Positions 1 through 6,545 of a DNA stretch of 7,308 nt are shown here, in pieces. The stretch spans positions 1 through 7,308 of the forward strand of contig JAWLCV010000123.1 of assembly GCA_041686955.1 (NCBI GenBank), read 5' to 3'. The translations under genes were made by a program, and so were the position numbers. The stretch is from UBA7803 sp041686955. Its GTDB lineage: Bacteria; Pseudomonadota; Gammaproteobacteria; Pseudomonadales; Azotimanducaceae. The notes beneath the pieces were generated by a model. That model was not told the origin of the DNA and did not search any database. It was given only the letters and a program-made list of their open reading frames with translations. Every line of letters starts with the position of its first letter. Position 1 is the stretch's first letter.

Positions 1-416
1 CCGGGCAGGTCGTAGATGTCGTAGTGCAGCATGAGCTTCCCGGCCTGCTGCTCGAAGCGCATGATCAGACGGTCCTGCAGGACGTTGATGTAGGTACAGA
101 AGTCGGAAAGCCCCAACGCCAGCGAGCGCGAGGAGAGAAACAGAAACCCCACCGCGCCGAGGGCTTCCGGGCCGCAGAACCGGGCGAGGCGGATGCCGAG
201 CAGCGGATCGTTCGTGACCCTGGCGGCCTCCTCCATGAAATTCAGATAGCGCCGCAGCGACACCTGGGCGTCGCGCCGTTCGAGTTCCTGCTCGTGGATT
301 CCGGCGGCGGCGAGCACCTGCCGGTACTCGACCCCGCATTCCGCGAGCGCGAGCTCGAGCCCCCGCAGCACCGAGGCGCCGATTCGCGGCTCGCCGATCG
401 GCTCTGAAGCACCCAT
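1..416 (-). CDS. AraC-family transcriptional regulator, N-terminal part (cut by left edge)
   Basis: This minus-strand frame is open from an ATG at 416-414 to the window edge: 138 codons without a stop, and the rest lies outside. The translation begins MGASEPIGEPRIGASVLRGL. It then follows the pattern of the Arabinose_bd-type sensor domain (PF12625) of AraC regulators: a stretch with QVSLRRYLNFMEEAA (about residues 52-66), then NDPLLGIRLA (about 70-79), then GAVGFLFLSS (about 87-96) and a segment ending in LMLHYDIYD. The DNA-binding AraC helix-turn-helix pair would be in the missing C-terminal half, so family membership rests on the sensor domain alone. The gene is divergent from the AraC gene at 514 and shares its AT-rich promoter region. 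No strong Shine-Dalgarno precedes the ATG; an in-frame TTG 24 bases upstream is a less likely start. Effector and targets are unknown; a steroid, fatty-acid-like or aromatic ligand would fit the family but is not shown. Confidence 0.85.
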   Translation of the reverse strand, partial: MGASEPIGEPRIGASVLRGLELALAECGVEYRQVLAAAGIHEQELERRDAQVSLRRYLNFMEEAARVTNDPLLGIRLARFCGPEALGAVGFLFLSSRSLALGLSDFCTYINVLQDRLIMRFEQQAGKLMLHYDIYDLP

Positions 417-447
417 GGCTGACCGATAATGACAAATCAACGACGAA

Positions 448-453
448 TATAAT
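448..453 (+). promoter_or_regulatory. Candidate -10 box TATAAT for the 514 AraC gene
   Basis: An exact match to the sigma-70 -10 consensus in otherwise GC-rich DNA, 60 bases before the ATG at 514. No -35 element stands at normal spacing. The nearest resemblance, ATGACA at 429-434, is only 13 bp away, which is too close. The promoter may therefore depend on an activator. Confidence 0.4.
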
Positions 454-474
454 CAATTCGGTACGTGGAATCAC

Positions 475-496
475 CGATAGCCTTCGGTAGCTATCG
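475..496 (+). promoter_or_regulatory. Perfect 7-bp inverted repeat with UUCG-type loop in the leader of the 514 AraC gene
   Basis: CGATAGC at 475-481 is exactly mirrored by GCTATCG at 490-496, with CTTCGGTA between. In RNA, C482 can pair with G487 around UUCG, a stable tetraloop, leaving UA as a bulge. No U-run follows, so it is not an intrinsic terminator. It ends 17 bases before the ATG, so it could be a DNA operator palindrome or an mRNA leader hairpin. It reuses the CGATA core seen at 424-428. The function is not established. Confidence 0.4.
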
Positions 497-513
497 TCCC
501 ACCGGCAGGCGTG

Positions 514-1533
514 ATGACCGACACCGTGAACGTCCAAGCCTTGCTGAACTGGCATTCGGTGCTGGCCGGCCAGGGCACCTCCTCTGCGGACGTTCAGGTG
601 GTGGTGGCGCGGATCGAGCGCAAGCTGGCGCTCTCGTCCCGGCAACTGGAGCTGCGGGACTACGTCGACTTTCTCGAGCACATCCACCCCACCCGCGCCA
701 CCGCCATGGCCTGGGAGGTCGGCACCACGGCGCCGCTGTGGCTCGAGTCGCCGGTGTTCCGCGCCACCCTCGGCTGCAGGACCCTCGGCGCCGCCCTGCA
801 CTGGACCTGCCGGCTCTTCCCGCTGCTGCAGGACGGGGCGGACCTGCATCTCGAGATCAACGGCGAACGGGCGTCACTCGGCTACCGGATTCTCGACCCC
901 ACCATCTGGCCCAGGCACGTCGATGCGGTGTACACGCTGGGCCTGCAGGCGCGGCTGATCAAGGCCGTGTGCCCCGACGCGTGGGCACAGGTTCAGCTCG
1001 TGGTGGAGGCCGAGTCGCCGGCGGCCGGGCCGTGCCTCGCGCACATCGTGCAGGCGCCGGTGACCTACGGCGGGTCGAGCAACTGCCTGCTGTTCCCGGC
1101 ACGCCTGCTTCACGCGCCGTTCTCGCTGCTCGAGAAGGAGGACCCCGATCTCATCGTCGAGCTCTTGAAGACGCTCTCCCGCAAGCAGCGCCGGACCCCG
1201 ATGGTGGAACGCACGCGGCAGCAGATCTTCGCCGAGATGAGCGAAGGGCGGGTGAGTCAGGCGCACATCGCCCAAAAGCTCGGACTCAGCACCCGAACCT
1301 TGCGCCGCCGCCTGGCCGATGAGCACGCGTCGTTCCAGGCGATCCTCGACGACTGCCGCATGAAGTTCGCGGCGCTCGAGCTGCGCATCCGCGAGCGCGT
1401 GTCGCTCTCCGAGATGGCGCTGAAGCTCGGCTACACCGAGCACGCCACGTTCTCACGCGCGTTCAGCCGCTGGGCCGGCATGCCGCCCCGCGACTACCGG
1501 CGCACCATCGCCAATACCCGCCAGGTCGCATGA
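514..1533 (+). CDS. AraC-family transcriptional regulator (complete)
   Basis: A 339-residue DNA-binding regulator. Residues of about 15-205 form an Arabinose_bd-like sensor domain (ELRDYVDFLEHIHP at 46-59, followed by a hydrophobic alpha/beta region). Residues of about 235-333 are the AraC DNA-binding domain. Its first helix-turn-helix is around 249-268 (HIAQKLGLSTRTLRRRLAD). The second is around 297-320 (LSEMALKLGYTEHATFSRAF), followed by the usual AGMPPRDYRR ending. Length and domain order are normal for the family. ATG at 514 is preferred over the GTG at 511 because the short AGG at 507-509 would otherwise touch the start codon; the ribosome site is weak either way. The gene is divergent from another AraC gene and its stop is only 34 bp before the P450 ATG on the same strand. 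It is therefore probably the first gene of that operon and its regulator (inference). The inducer is unknown. Confidence 0.93.
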   Translation: MTDTVNVQALLNWHSVLAGQGTSSADVQVVVARIERKLALSSRQLELRDYVDFLEHIHPTRATAMAWEVGTTAPLWLESPVFRATLGCRTLGAALHWTCRLFPLLQDGADLHLEINGERASLGYRILDPTIWPRHVDAVYTLGLQARLIKAVCPDAWAQVQLVVEAESPAAGPCLAHIVQAPVTYGGSSNCLLFPARLLHAPFSLLEKEDPDLIVELLKTLSRKQRRTPMVERTRQQIFAEMSEGRVSQAHIAQKLGLSTRTLRRRLADEHASFQAILDDCRMKFAALELRIRERVSLSEMALKLGYTEHATFSRAFSRWAGMPPRDYRRTIANTRQVA

Positions 1534-1567
1534 AGGTTCTGCGCATCAATCACCACGGAGGCCGCCG

Positions 1568-2842
1568 ATGAGCGAGTGGCAGTATCCCTTTTCCTATTCC
1601 ACCGATCCGTATGTCGACCTGTCGAAGCTCGACGCCTTCAACGAGGGCGCGCCTTACGCCACCTTCGCGCGGCTGCGCCGGGAGGACCCCATCGCCTGGT
1701 GCGAAGAGGAAGGCGGCAAGGGCTTCTGGTCGATCACCCGCCATGCGGACATCCAGGCGCTCAACCGCGACACCGCCACCCTGAGCTCCGCCCGGGGCAT
1801 CCGCATGGAGGATCAATCCCCGGAAGAGTACGAGGCCCGGCGGACGTTCCAGGAGACCGACCCGCCCGAGCACACCGAGTTCAGGATACTGTTCAACCAG
1901 GCGTTCTCCCGGGTGACGGTCAACGCCTACGAAGACCGCATCCGCCAGATCACCCGGGATCTCATCCAGTCCGCCATCGCCGCCGGTGAGATCGACGGCA
2001 CGGAGGCCATCGCCCGGCAGCTCCCCATGCGCATGCTGGCCCAGATCCTCGGCCTGCCGGATTCCGACACCGAGTGGCTGGTGGCCCGGGGCGATGCGCT
2101 CATCTCCAACACCGACCCCGACTACACCGACTTCGTGGTGGACAAGGTGAACACCGACGAGTACCGGCTGCTGCCGTTCCGCTCGCCGGCGGCGCTGGAG
2201 CTGTTCGATTACGCCGACGATCTGCTCGAGCGCATGCGGGCCGGCGAGCAGTGCGGCGTGCTGAACCTGGTGATCCAGCCCACCGCATCGGGCAAGGTGA
2301 TCAGCGACGGCGAGTTCCGCAACTTCTTCTGTCTGCTGGTGGCCGCGGGCAACGACACCACGCGCTATTCCATCGCCGCGACGCTCCACGCGCTGGCCAA
2401 TCAGCCGGCGCTGCTCGAGCAGCTCCGCGGCGCGGACAAGAAGGCCTTCATGCAGGCCACCGAGGAGATGATCCGCTGGGCCTCGCCCACCACCCACTTC
2501 CGGCGCACGGCCACCCGGGATTTCGAGTACGAGGGGCGTCGGATCCGCGAGGGCGACAAGGTGGTATTGTGGTTCCATTCCGCCAACCGCGACGAGGAAG
2601 TGTTCGGCGACCCGGAGGTGCTGCGGCTCGACCGCTACCCCAACCGCCACATGGCCTTCGGCCAGGGTGCGCCCCACGTGTGCCTGGGCATGTTCCTGGC
2701 GAAGCTGGAGGTGCGAATCGTGCTCGAGGAGCTGGCCGCCAACGTGGCGACCCTGGAGCAGACCGCCCGGCACGACTACCTGCGGTCGAACTTCATTCTG
2801 GGCATCAAGCGGTTGCCCTTGCGAATCACGGGAAAAGCTTAA
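1568..2842 (+). CDS. Cytochrome P450 monooxygenase (soluble bacterial class)
   Basis: A 424-residue haem-thiolate monooxygenase that would insert one oxygen atom from O2 into an organic substrate, using electrons from a ferredoxin system not encoded in the window. Visible motifs: DPPEHT at 98-103; the I-helix oxygen-activation segment AAGNDTT at 259-265; the K-helix E300-x-x-R303; SANRDEEVF at 338-346; and the haem loop FGQGAPHVCLG at 364-374, with C372 as the iron ligand. The loop is one residue longer than the plain F-G-x-G-x-H-x-C-x-G form. The longer form also occurs in the CYP124/CYP125 group, whose members act on sterols and branched lipids, but the substrate cannot be inferred from that. 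There is no signal peptide or membrane anchor, so the enzyme is cytoplasmic. The start is well supported: GGAGG at 1557-1561 lies six bases before the ATG. The gene follows the AraC gene by 34 bp and ends directly against the GS-like gene, so it is part of an operon. Confidence 0.96.
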   Translation: MSEWQYPFSYSTDPYVDLSKLDAFNEGAPYATFARLRREDPIAWCEEEGGKGFWSITRHADIQALNRDTATLSSARGIRMEDQSPEEYEARRTFQETDPPEHTEFRILFNQAFSRVTVNAYEDRIRQITRDLIQSAIAAGEIDGTEAIARQLPMRMLAQILGLPDSDTEWLVARGDALISNTDPDYTDFVVDKVNTDEYRLLPFRSPAALELFDYADDLLERMRAGEQCGVLNLVIQPTASGKVISDGEFRNFFCLLVAAGNDTTRYSIAATLHALANQPALLEQLRGADKKAFMQATEEMIRWASPTTHFRRTATRDFEYEGRRIREGDKVVLWFHSANRDEEVFGDPEVLRLDRYPNRHMAFGQGAPHVCLGMFLAKLEVRIVLEELAANVATLEQTARHDYLRSNFILGIKRLPLRITGKA

Positions 2843-4147
2843 ATGACGAACGTCCTCGGAGCCGGCGACTACGGGCGCGTGCGGGTGCTGTTCGCCGATC
2901 AGCTCAATCTCGCCCGGGGCAAGTACCTGCCCGCGAGCATCGCCGCCAGCGGCGAGAGCCGGCTGTGCATCGGCGTCTACTGCCTGACCTACGGCCGGCA
3001 GATGGTGCCGGCACCGGGCGCGAAGGTGCTCGAGGGGCTGCCGGACATCGAGCTCAAGTTCGACGCCGATGACCTGCGGCCGGGCTGGGAGCCGAACACC
3101 CGCATCGCTCTGTGCGACCTCGAGTTCGAGGGCGCGCCGTCGGGGCTTTCCGGCCGCGCCGCACTGAAGAAGGCGGTGGCCGACTGGCAGGCGCTCGGGT
3201 ACGAGCCGATGATCGGGCTGGAAGGCGAGGCCTACGTCTTCGAGCGCGGCGGCGACGGGGGCTGGATGCCGTACGAGACCCCCGGCTCGTTCGTGTACGG
3301 CACCGGCCCCATGATGGATCCGGCCGGCCTGATCGAAGACATCTGGAAAACGGCCCACGAATGCGGCCTGCCCATCGAGTCCATCAACACCGAGTTCGAT
3401 TCGCCCCAGTTCGAGCTGACCATGCGCTTCGCCGACGCGCTGAAGGCCTGTGACGACTTCTTTCTCTTTCGCACCATGGCGCGGGAGATTCTCTACCGCC
3501 GCGGCTACCTGTTGTCGTTCATGCCGGCGCCGATTTCGGGCCGCGGCGGCTCGGGGCTGCACGTCAACCTGAGCTTCCGGGACGGCAACGGCAACAACGC
3601 CTTCGCCGGCGGCACCGGGCGGGGCGCGCTGTCGCCGCTGGTGTCCGGCTGCATCGCCGGGCTCATCCATCATCACGAGGCGCTGGCCGGGCTGCTGGCG
3701 CCGACGGTCAACTCCTATGCACGGCTCAAGCCCGCTAACCTCTGCGGCTACTGGGCCAACTGGGGGCACGACCACCGGGCCACCGCCGTGCGGGTCTCGG
3801 GCGAGTCCGGCGCCGCCGCCAGAATCGAGCACCGGGTCGCCGACTGCGCCGTGAGCCCCTACGTGGCGGCGGCCGCGGTGCTGCAGGCGGCACGCCTCGG
3901 CTTCACCGGCGAGCTGACCCTGCCGCCCGAGGAAACCAACGACGGGCTGGAGAACGTGAACACCGATCGGCACGCGGCCGACTCCCTCAACGAGTCGCTG
4001 GACCATCTCGAACGGGACGAGGCGTTGATCGACGCCGTCGGGCCGCTGCTGATCCAGAACTACATCGCCATCAAGCGCGCCGAGGCGAAAGAGCTGGAGG
4101 GCAAATCCGAGGCGGAGGTGCTCGCCTACTACCTGCCCTACCTCTAA
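2843..4147 (+). CDS. Glutamine synthetase-family ligase (gamma-glutamyl-amide synthetase-like)
   Basis: A 434-residue protein with the glutamine synthetase fold, which joins the glutamate side chain to ammonia or an amine using ATP. The N-terminal beta-grasp part has the RGKYLP signature (25-30). The catalytic domain shows E127-G-E129 (metal ligands), E184 and Q189-F-E191 with the seven-residue spacing of PuuA-like and eukaryotic enzymes, SGLHVN with H240, NSYARL (290-295), and RIEHR at 327-331 (E329, R331). All expected metal and ATP/glutamate residues thus appear present. The usual second histidine of the GS H-x-H is N242, and the classic EYGPGQ is EFDSPQ (184-189), so it differs from housekeeping GlnA. 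Proteins of this branch include PuuA, IpuC and the aniline enzymes TdnQ/AtdA1, which glutamylate amines; an amine substrate here is inference. Its ATG follows the P450 TAA with no gap and in the same frame; GGGA at 2830-2833 is a modest ribosome site. Translational coupling is likely. Confidence 0.92.
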   Translation: MTNVLGAGDYGRVRVLFADQLNLARGKYLPASIAASGESRLCIGVYCLTYGRQMVPAPGAKVLEGLPDIELKFDADDLRPGWEPNTRIALCDLEFEGAPSGLSGRAALKKAVADWQALGYEPMIGLEGEAYVFERGGDGGWMPYETPGSFVYGTGPMMDPAGLIEDIWKTAHECGLPIESINTEFDSPQFELTMRFADALKACDDFFLFRTMAREILYRRGYLLSFMPAPISGRGGSGLHVNLSFRDGNGNNAFAGGTGRGALSPLVSGCIAGLIHHHEALAGLLAPTVNSYARLKPANLCGYWANWGHDHRATAVRVSGESGAAARIEHRVADCAVSPYVAAAAVLQAARLGFTGELTLPPEETNDGLENVNTDRHAADSLNESLDHLERDEALIDAVGPLLIQNYIAIKRAEAKELEGKSEAEVLAYYLPYL

Positions 4148-4167
4148 TCCGACATTCAGGTGGAACC

Positions 4168-5628
4168 GTGACTGCAAGATTCCAGGTGGAAGGGATATCC
4201 GTTTCCGGCGATCACTTGATCAACAACGAACGGGTGGGCTCGGCCGAGACCTTCGAGACCCGCTCTCCGCTGGACTGGGACAGGGTGCTCGGCCACGTGG
4301 CCCGCGGCGATGCCAGCACGGCGGACGCCGCCGTCACCGCCGCCGCCGAGGCCTGGCCGGCGTGGGCCGCGCTCTCCGCCGCGGAACGCGCCGGCTACCT
4401 GCATCGCCTGGCCGACCTCATCGACCGGCACAACGACGACATCGCCCTGGTCGAGTGCCTGGACATGGCCATGCTGCTCGAGAGCCTGAAAAAGCGGGTG
4501 ATCGCCCGCGGCGCCCTCAACTTCCGCAACTACGCCGACCTGGCCGCCGCCCACGAGGAACGGGTCTGGTCTTCCAAGGGCACCGTCAATCGGGTCGTCC
4601 GCATGCCGGCGGGGCCGGCGGTGGTGATCACCCCGTGGAACGCGCCCTTCATGCTTTCCACCTGGAAGTGCGCGCCGGCGCTGGCCGCCGGCAACACCGT
4701 CATCCTCAAACCCGCCGAGTGGTCGCCGCTGTCGGCGTCGCTGCTGGCAGACCTCATCGTCGAGGCGGGGTTCCCGCCCGGGGTCTTCAACATCGTGCAG
4801 GGGTTCGGCGCCGAGGTGGGCACGAGCCTGGTGGAAGACCCGCGGGTGCGCCGGATCTCGTTCACGGGCTCGGGGCCCACCGCAGTGAAGATCGGCACGG
4901 CCGCGGCAAGGAACATCGTGCCCTTCACCGCCGAGCTCGGCGGCAAGAGCCCCCTGCTGGTCTTCGCCGACGCGGACATCGACGCGGCCGCGAAGAAGGC
5001 GGCCGGCCAGTACGACGATGCCGGCCAGGTCTGCATGGCGGGCACCCGCCTGATCGTGGAGGCCTCCGTCAAGGAGGCCTTTTTGGAGCGCTTTCACCAC
5101 TACACCGACGCCCACGTGGCGGGCGACAGCCGCGACCCCGCCACCACGCTCTCGCCGCTCATCCATCCCACGCACCTCGCCCGGGTGGACGGCTTCGTGC
5201 AGCGGGCGCGCGCCGCGGGCGATGAGATCGTGCGGGGCGGCTCGGTGCTCCGCGAGGGCGGCCTCTGGTACCAGCCGACCCTGATCGAGCCGCAGTCGAA
5301 CGACTCGGAGGTGGTGCAGAACGAGGTCTTCGGCCCGGTGCTCACCTTCCAGACCTTCGAGAGCGAGGACGAGGGCATCGCGCTCGCCAACTCCACCCGC
5401 TACGGCCTCGCCGGGATGGTCTACACGGGCAGCATGGAGCGGGCCGAGCGGGTCGGCCGGGCGGTCCGCGCCGGCACCGTGTGGGTGAACACCTTCCTGG
5501 TGCGCGACCTGACCGCGCCGTTCGGCGGCATGGGGGCGAGCGGCCTGGGACGGGAAGGCGGCGATTACGCCCTCGAGTTCCACGCCGACCTGAAGACGCT
5601 GCAGATTCTGGAGGGTTCCTGCCGCTGA
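4168..5628 (+). CDS. NAD(P)-dependent aldehyde dehydrogenase (HpaE/semialdehyde dehydrogenase-like)
   Basis: A 486-residue ALDH-superfamily enzyme that oxidises an aldehyde to the acid. The full catalytic set is present: PWN with N158, LKPAEW with K181 (cofactor), FTGS at 232-235, ELGGKS with E256 (general base), GQVCMAG with C289 (nucleophile), NEVFGP with E386, and the PFGGMGASGLGREGG C-terminal signature (451-465). The region with ECLDM and RGALNFRNYAD (about 96-124) resembles the HpaE group (5-carboxymethyl-2-hydroxymuconate semialdehyde dehydrogenase), though PuuC-type or betaine-aldehyde enzymes cannot be excluded by eye. The common DxGKP stretch reads DMAML here (99-103). The start is GTG, with AGGTGGA at 4158-4164 as a good ribosome site; no ATG stands nearby. 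It lies 20 bp after the GS-like gene and is probably the last gene of the operon. It would most simply oxidise an aldehyde arising from the P450/ligase substrate (inference). Confidence 0.95.
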   Translation: MTARFQVEGISVSGDHLINNERVGSAETFETRSPLDWDRVLGHVARGDASTADAAVTAAAEAWPAWAALSAAERAGYLHRLADLIDRHNDDIALVECLDMAMLLESLKKRVIARGALNFRNYADLAAAHEERVWSSKGTVNRVVRMPAGPAVVITPWNAPFMLSTWKCAPALAAGNTVILKPAEWSPLSASLLADLIVEAGFPPGVFNIVQGFGAEVGTSLVEDPRVRRISFTGSGPTAVKIGTAAARNIVPFTAELGGKSPLLVFADADIDAAAKKAAGQYDDAGQVCMAGTRLIVEASVKEAFLERFHHYTDAHVAGDSRDPATTLSPLIHPTHLARVDGFVQRARAAGDEIVRGGSVLREGGLWYQPTLIEPQSNDSEVVQNEVFGPVLTFQTFESEDEGIALANSTRYGLAGMVYTGSMERAERVGRAVRAGTVWVNTFLVRDLTAPFGGMGASGLGREGGDYALEFHADLKTLQILEGSCR

Positions 5629-5634
5629 CGGTCG

Positions 5635-5647
5635 CGCCGCCGCGGCG
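5635..5647. other. Short GC hairpin in the 29-bp convergent gap
   Basis: CGCCG (5635-5639) and CGGCG (5643-5647) can form a five-pair stem with a three-base loop between the converging ALDH and ADC-like genes. There is no T-run on either side, so it is not a convincing intrinsic terminator. In DNA this GC-rich such a stem may be chance. Confidence 0.15.
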
Positions 5648-5657
5648 AGGGCCCGGC

Positions 5658-6461
5658 TCACTCGATGTCGGGCAGGGTCTTGCGCGCCAGGGTCGTGCCG
5701 GCCTTCCAGGAATTGCAGACCTCGTGCCAGTAGCCGGCGATGTACTCCTTCGGCGCGATGGAGGTCAGTTCCTCCACGGGAGACTCGAAGTACTCGAGGT
5801 CGATGTCGCCCTTGAAGCAGCGGCCCATGGCGCCGTCGTAGCCGCGCATGGTCACCACTTCCGCCAGGCTGTCCTCGCCGTTGGTCTCGATGGCCGGATA
5901 CCAGCGGTGGTGCACCATGGGCAGGCCGTTGACGAAGCCGGGTGCGCTCGCCTCTTCGCGAATGGTGAAGCGCCCTTGCGCGAGGCGGCGGTCGTAGGCC
6001 GCCAGGGTGCAGCCGAACATGCCGCCCGGCTCGAGCCGCGGGCCCGCCTTGCCGAGCACGATGGGCCGGCTCTGGTGGATCGATCCCAGCTTCTTCGGGT
6101 AGCCCTGGTGCTGGCCGCGCAGCATGGCGAAGTCCTTGTCCACCCAGATGAACAGGCAGCGCGAGTAGTGCTGGCCCCGGTACTTGCAGCGGACCACCAC
6201 GAACATCTCTTTGTACTGGCTGCGGATCGGGTCCAGAATTTCGTTGAAGTCGTCCGAGCAGCTCTGCCAGTCGGCCCAGATGGCCGCCACCGCCCCCGGG
6301 TCCTCGTCGGCGAGCTCGAGATCGTCGGGCAGGAGCGCGCGCACGGCATCCACGTCGGTGCGGTACTCGAACGTGATGAACTCGCCGGAGTAGTGCCAGG
6401 GGACCGGCGGCAGGATGCCGGCCTTGCCCGAAGGGGTGCGCGGATAATAGAAGCCCGCCAT
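5658..6461 (-). CDS. Acetoacetate decarboxylase-superfamily enzyme
   Basis: A 267-residue cytoplasmic protein of the ADC fold (PF06314), close in length to Clostridium acetobutylicum ADC (244). YRTDVDAVRALLPDDLEL (33-50) matches the family's early YRTD segment. RGQHQGYPKKLGS (115-127) carries the Schiff-base lysine pair K123-K124. E85 in YKE fits the position of clostridial E76. By eye, the positions of clostridial R29 and E61 are G26 and A60, so two pocket residues differ. The enzyme may use Schiff-base chemistry on another keto-acid, as superfamily aldolase-dehydratases do, rather than decarboxylate acetoacetate (inference). The ATG at 6461 is chosen over an in-frame TTG at 6494 because GGGAG (6474-6470) lies eight bases before the ATG and downstream of the TTG. 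The gene converges on the ALDH and diverges from the FAH-family gene. That places it in its own unit, possibly co-regulated with its right neighbour. Confidence 0.9.
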   Translation of the reverse strand: MAGFYYPRTPSGKAGILPPVPWHYSGEFITFEYRTDVDAVRALLPDDLELADEDPGAVAAIWADWQSCSDDFNEILDPIRSQYKEMFVVVRCKYRGQHYSRCLFIWVDKDFAMLRGQHQGYPKKLGSIHQSRPIVLGKAGPRLEPGGMFGCTLAAYDRRLAQGRFTIREEASAPGFVNGLPMVHHRWYPAIETNGEDSLAEVVTMRGYDGAMGRCFKGDIDLEYFESPVEELTSIAPKEYIAGYWHEVCNSWKAGTTLARKTLPDIE

Positions 6462-6469
6462 CGGCTGAT

Positions 6470-6474
6470 CTCCC
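6470..6474 (-). promoter_or_regulatory. Ribosome binding site GGGAG that fixes the ADC-like start
   Basis: Read on the minus strand, GGGAG is followed by eight bases and then ATG at 6461. The alternative in-frame TTG at 6494 lies upstream of this site, so the protein most likely starts at the ATG (MAGFYYP) and the 11 upstream codons are leader. Confidence 0.7.
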
Positions 6475-6545
6475 GAAACCGTCGATACCGGCAAAGTGTT
6501 GCAGCCGGGCGGGCGACAGGGCCAGCGGCCGGCCGAATTTGACCG

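Larger units (their letters stand above)
417..513. promoter_or_regulatory. AT-rich divergent promoter region between two AraC-family genes
   Basis: This is the only clearly AT-rich stretch in the window: 421-470 has 19 G/C of 50 by hand count, far below the surrounding genes. It holds an exact TATAAT at 448-453 on the plus strand, which would place a start site near 460 and give the 514 gene a leader of about 50 bases. On the minus strand the overlapping TATATT (451 to 446) is a 5-of-6 match and would serve the 416 gene. Neither has a recognisable -35 box at 15-19 bp, which would fit an activator-dependent promoter (inference). The heptamer ACCGATA occurs twice in direct orientation, at 422-428 and 473-479, 51 bp or about five helical turns apart. 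An inverted TATCG lies at 492-496. These could be regulator half-sites. Confidence 0.5.

Noticed and set aside
24..407. Plus-strand open frame of 127 codons at the left edge
   Set aside because: It is antisense to the truncated AraC gene, whose minus-strand translation matches a known sensor domain.
465..1322. Plus-strand open frame of 285 codons overlapping the AraC gene
   Set aside because: Wrong frame: an R/G/A/P-rich translation without motifs, while the 514 frame contains the AraC helix-turn-helix pair.
1550..4177. Very long minus-strand open frame (875 codons) opposite the P450 and GS-like genes
   Set aside because: It is the antisense image of two genes in the same frame in high-GC DNA, where stops are rare. 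The translation is biased to G, A, V, R, H, Q and L and shows no recognisable domain, whereas the plus-strand proteins have full catalytic motifs.
5629..5657. Intrinsic terminator between the convergent ALDH and ADC-like genes
   Set aside because: Only a five-pair GC stem, with no T-run on either strand.
4156..5661. Minus-strand open frame of 501 codons opposite the ALDH
   Set aside because: Antisense shadow with the same low-complexity composition; the plus-strand ALDH is complete.
6462..6494. N-terminal extension of the ADC-like protein from a TTG start
   Set aside because: The Shine-Dalgarno GGGAG lies between this TTG and the ATG at 6461, so the ATG is the likely start.
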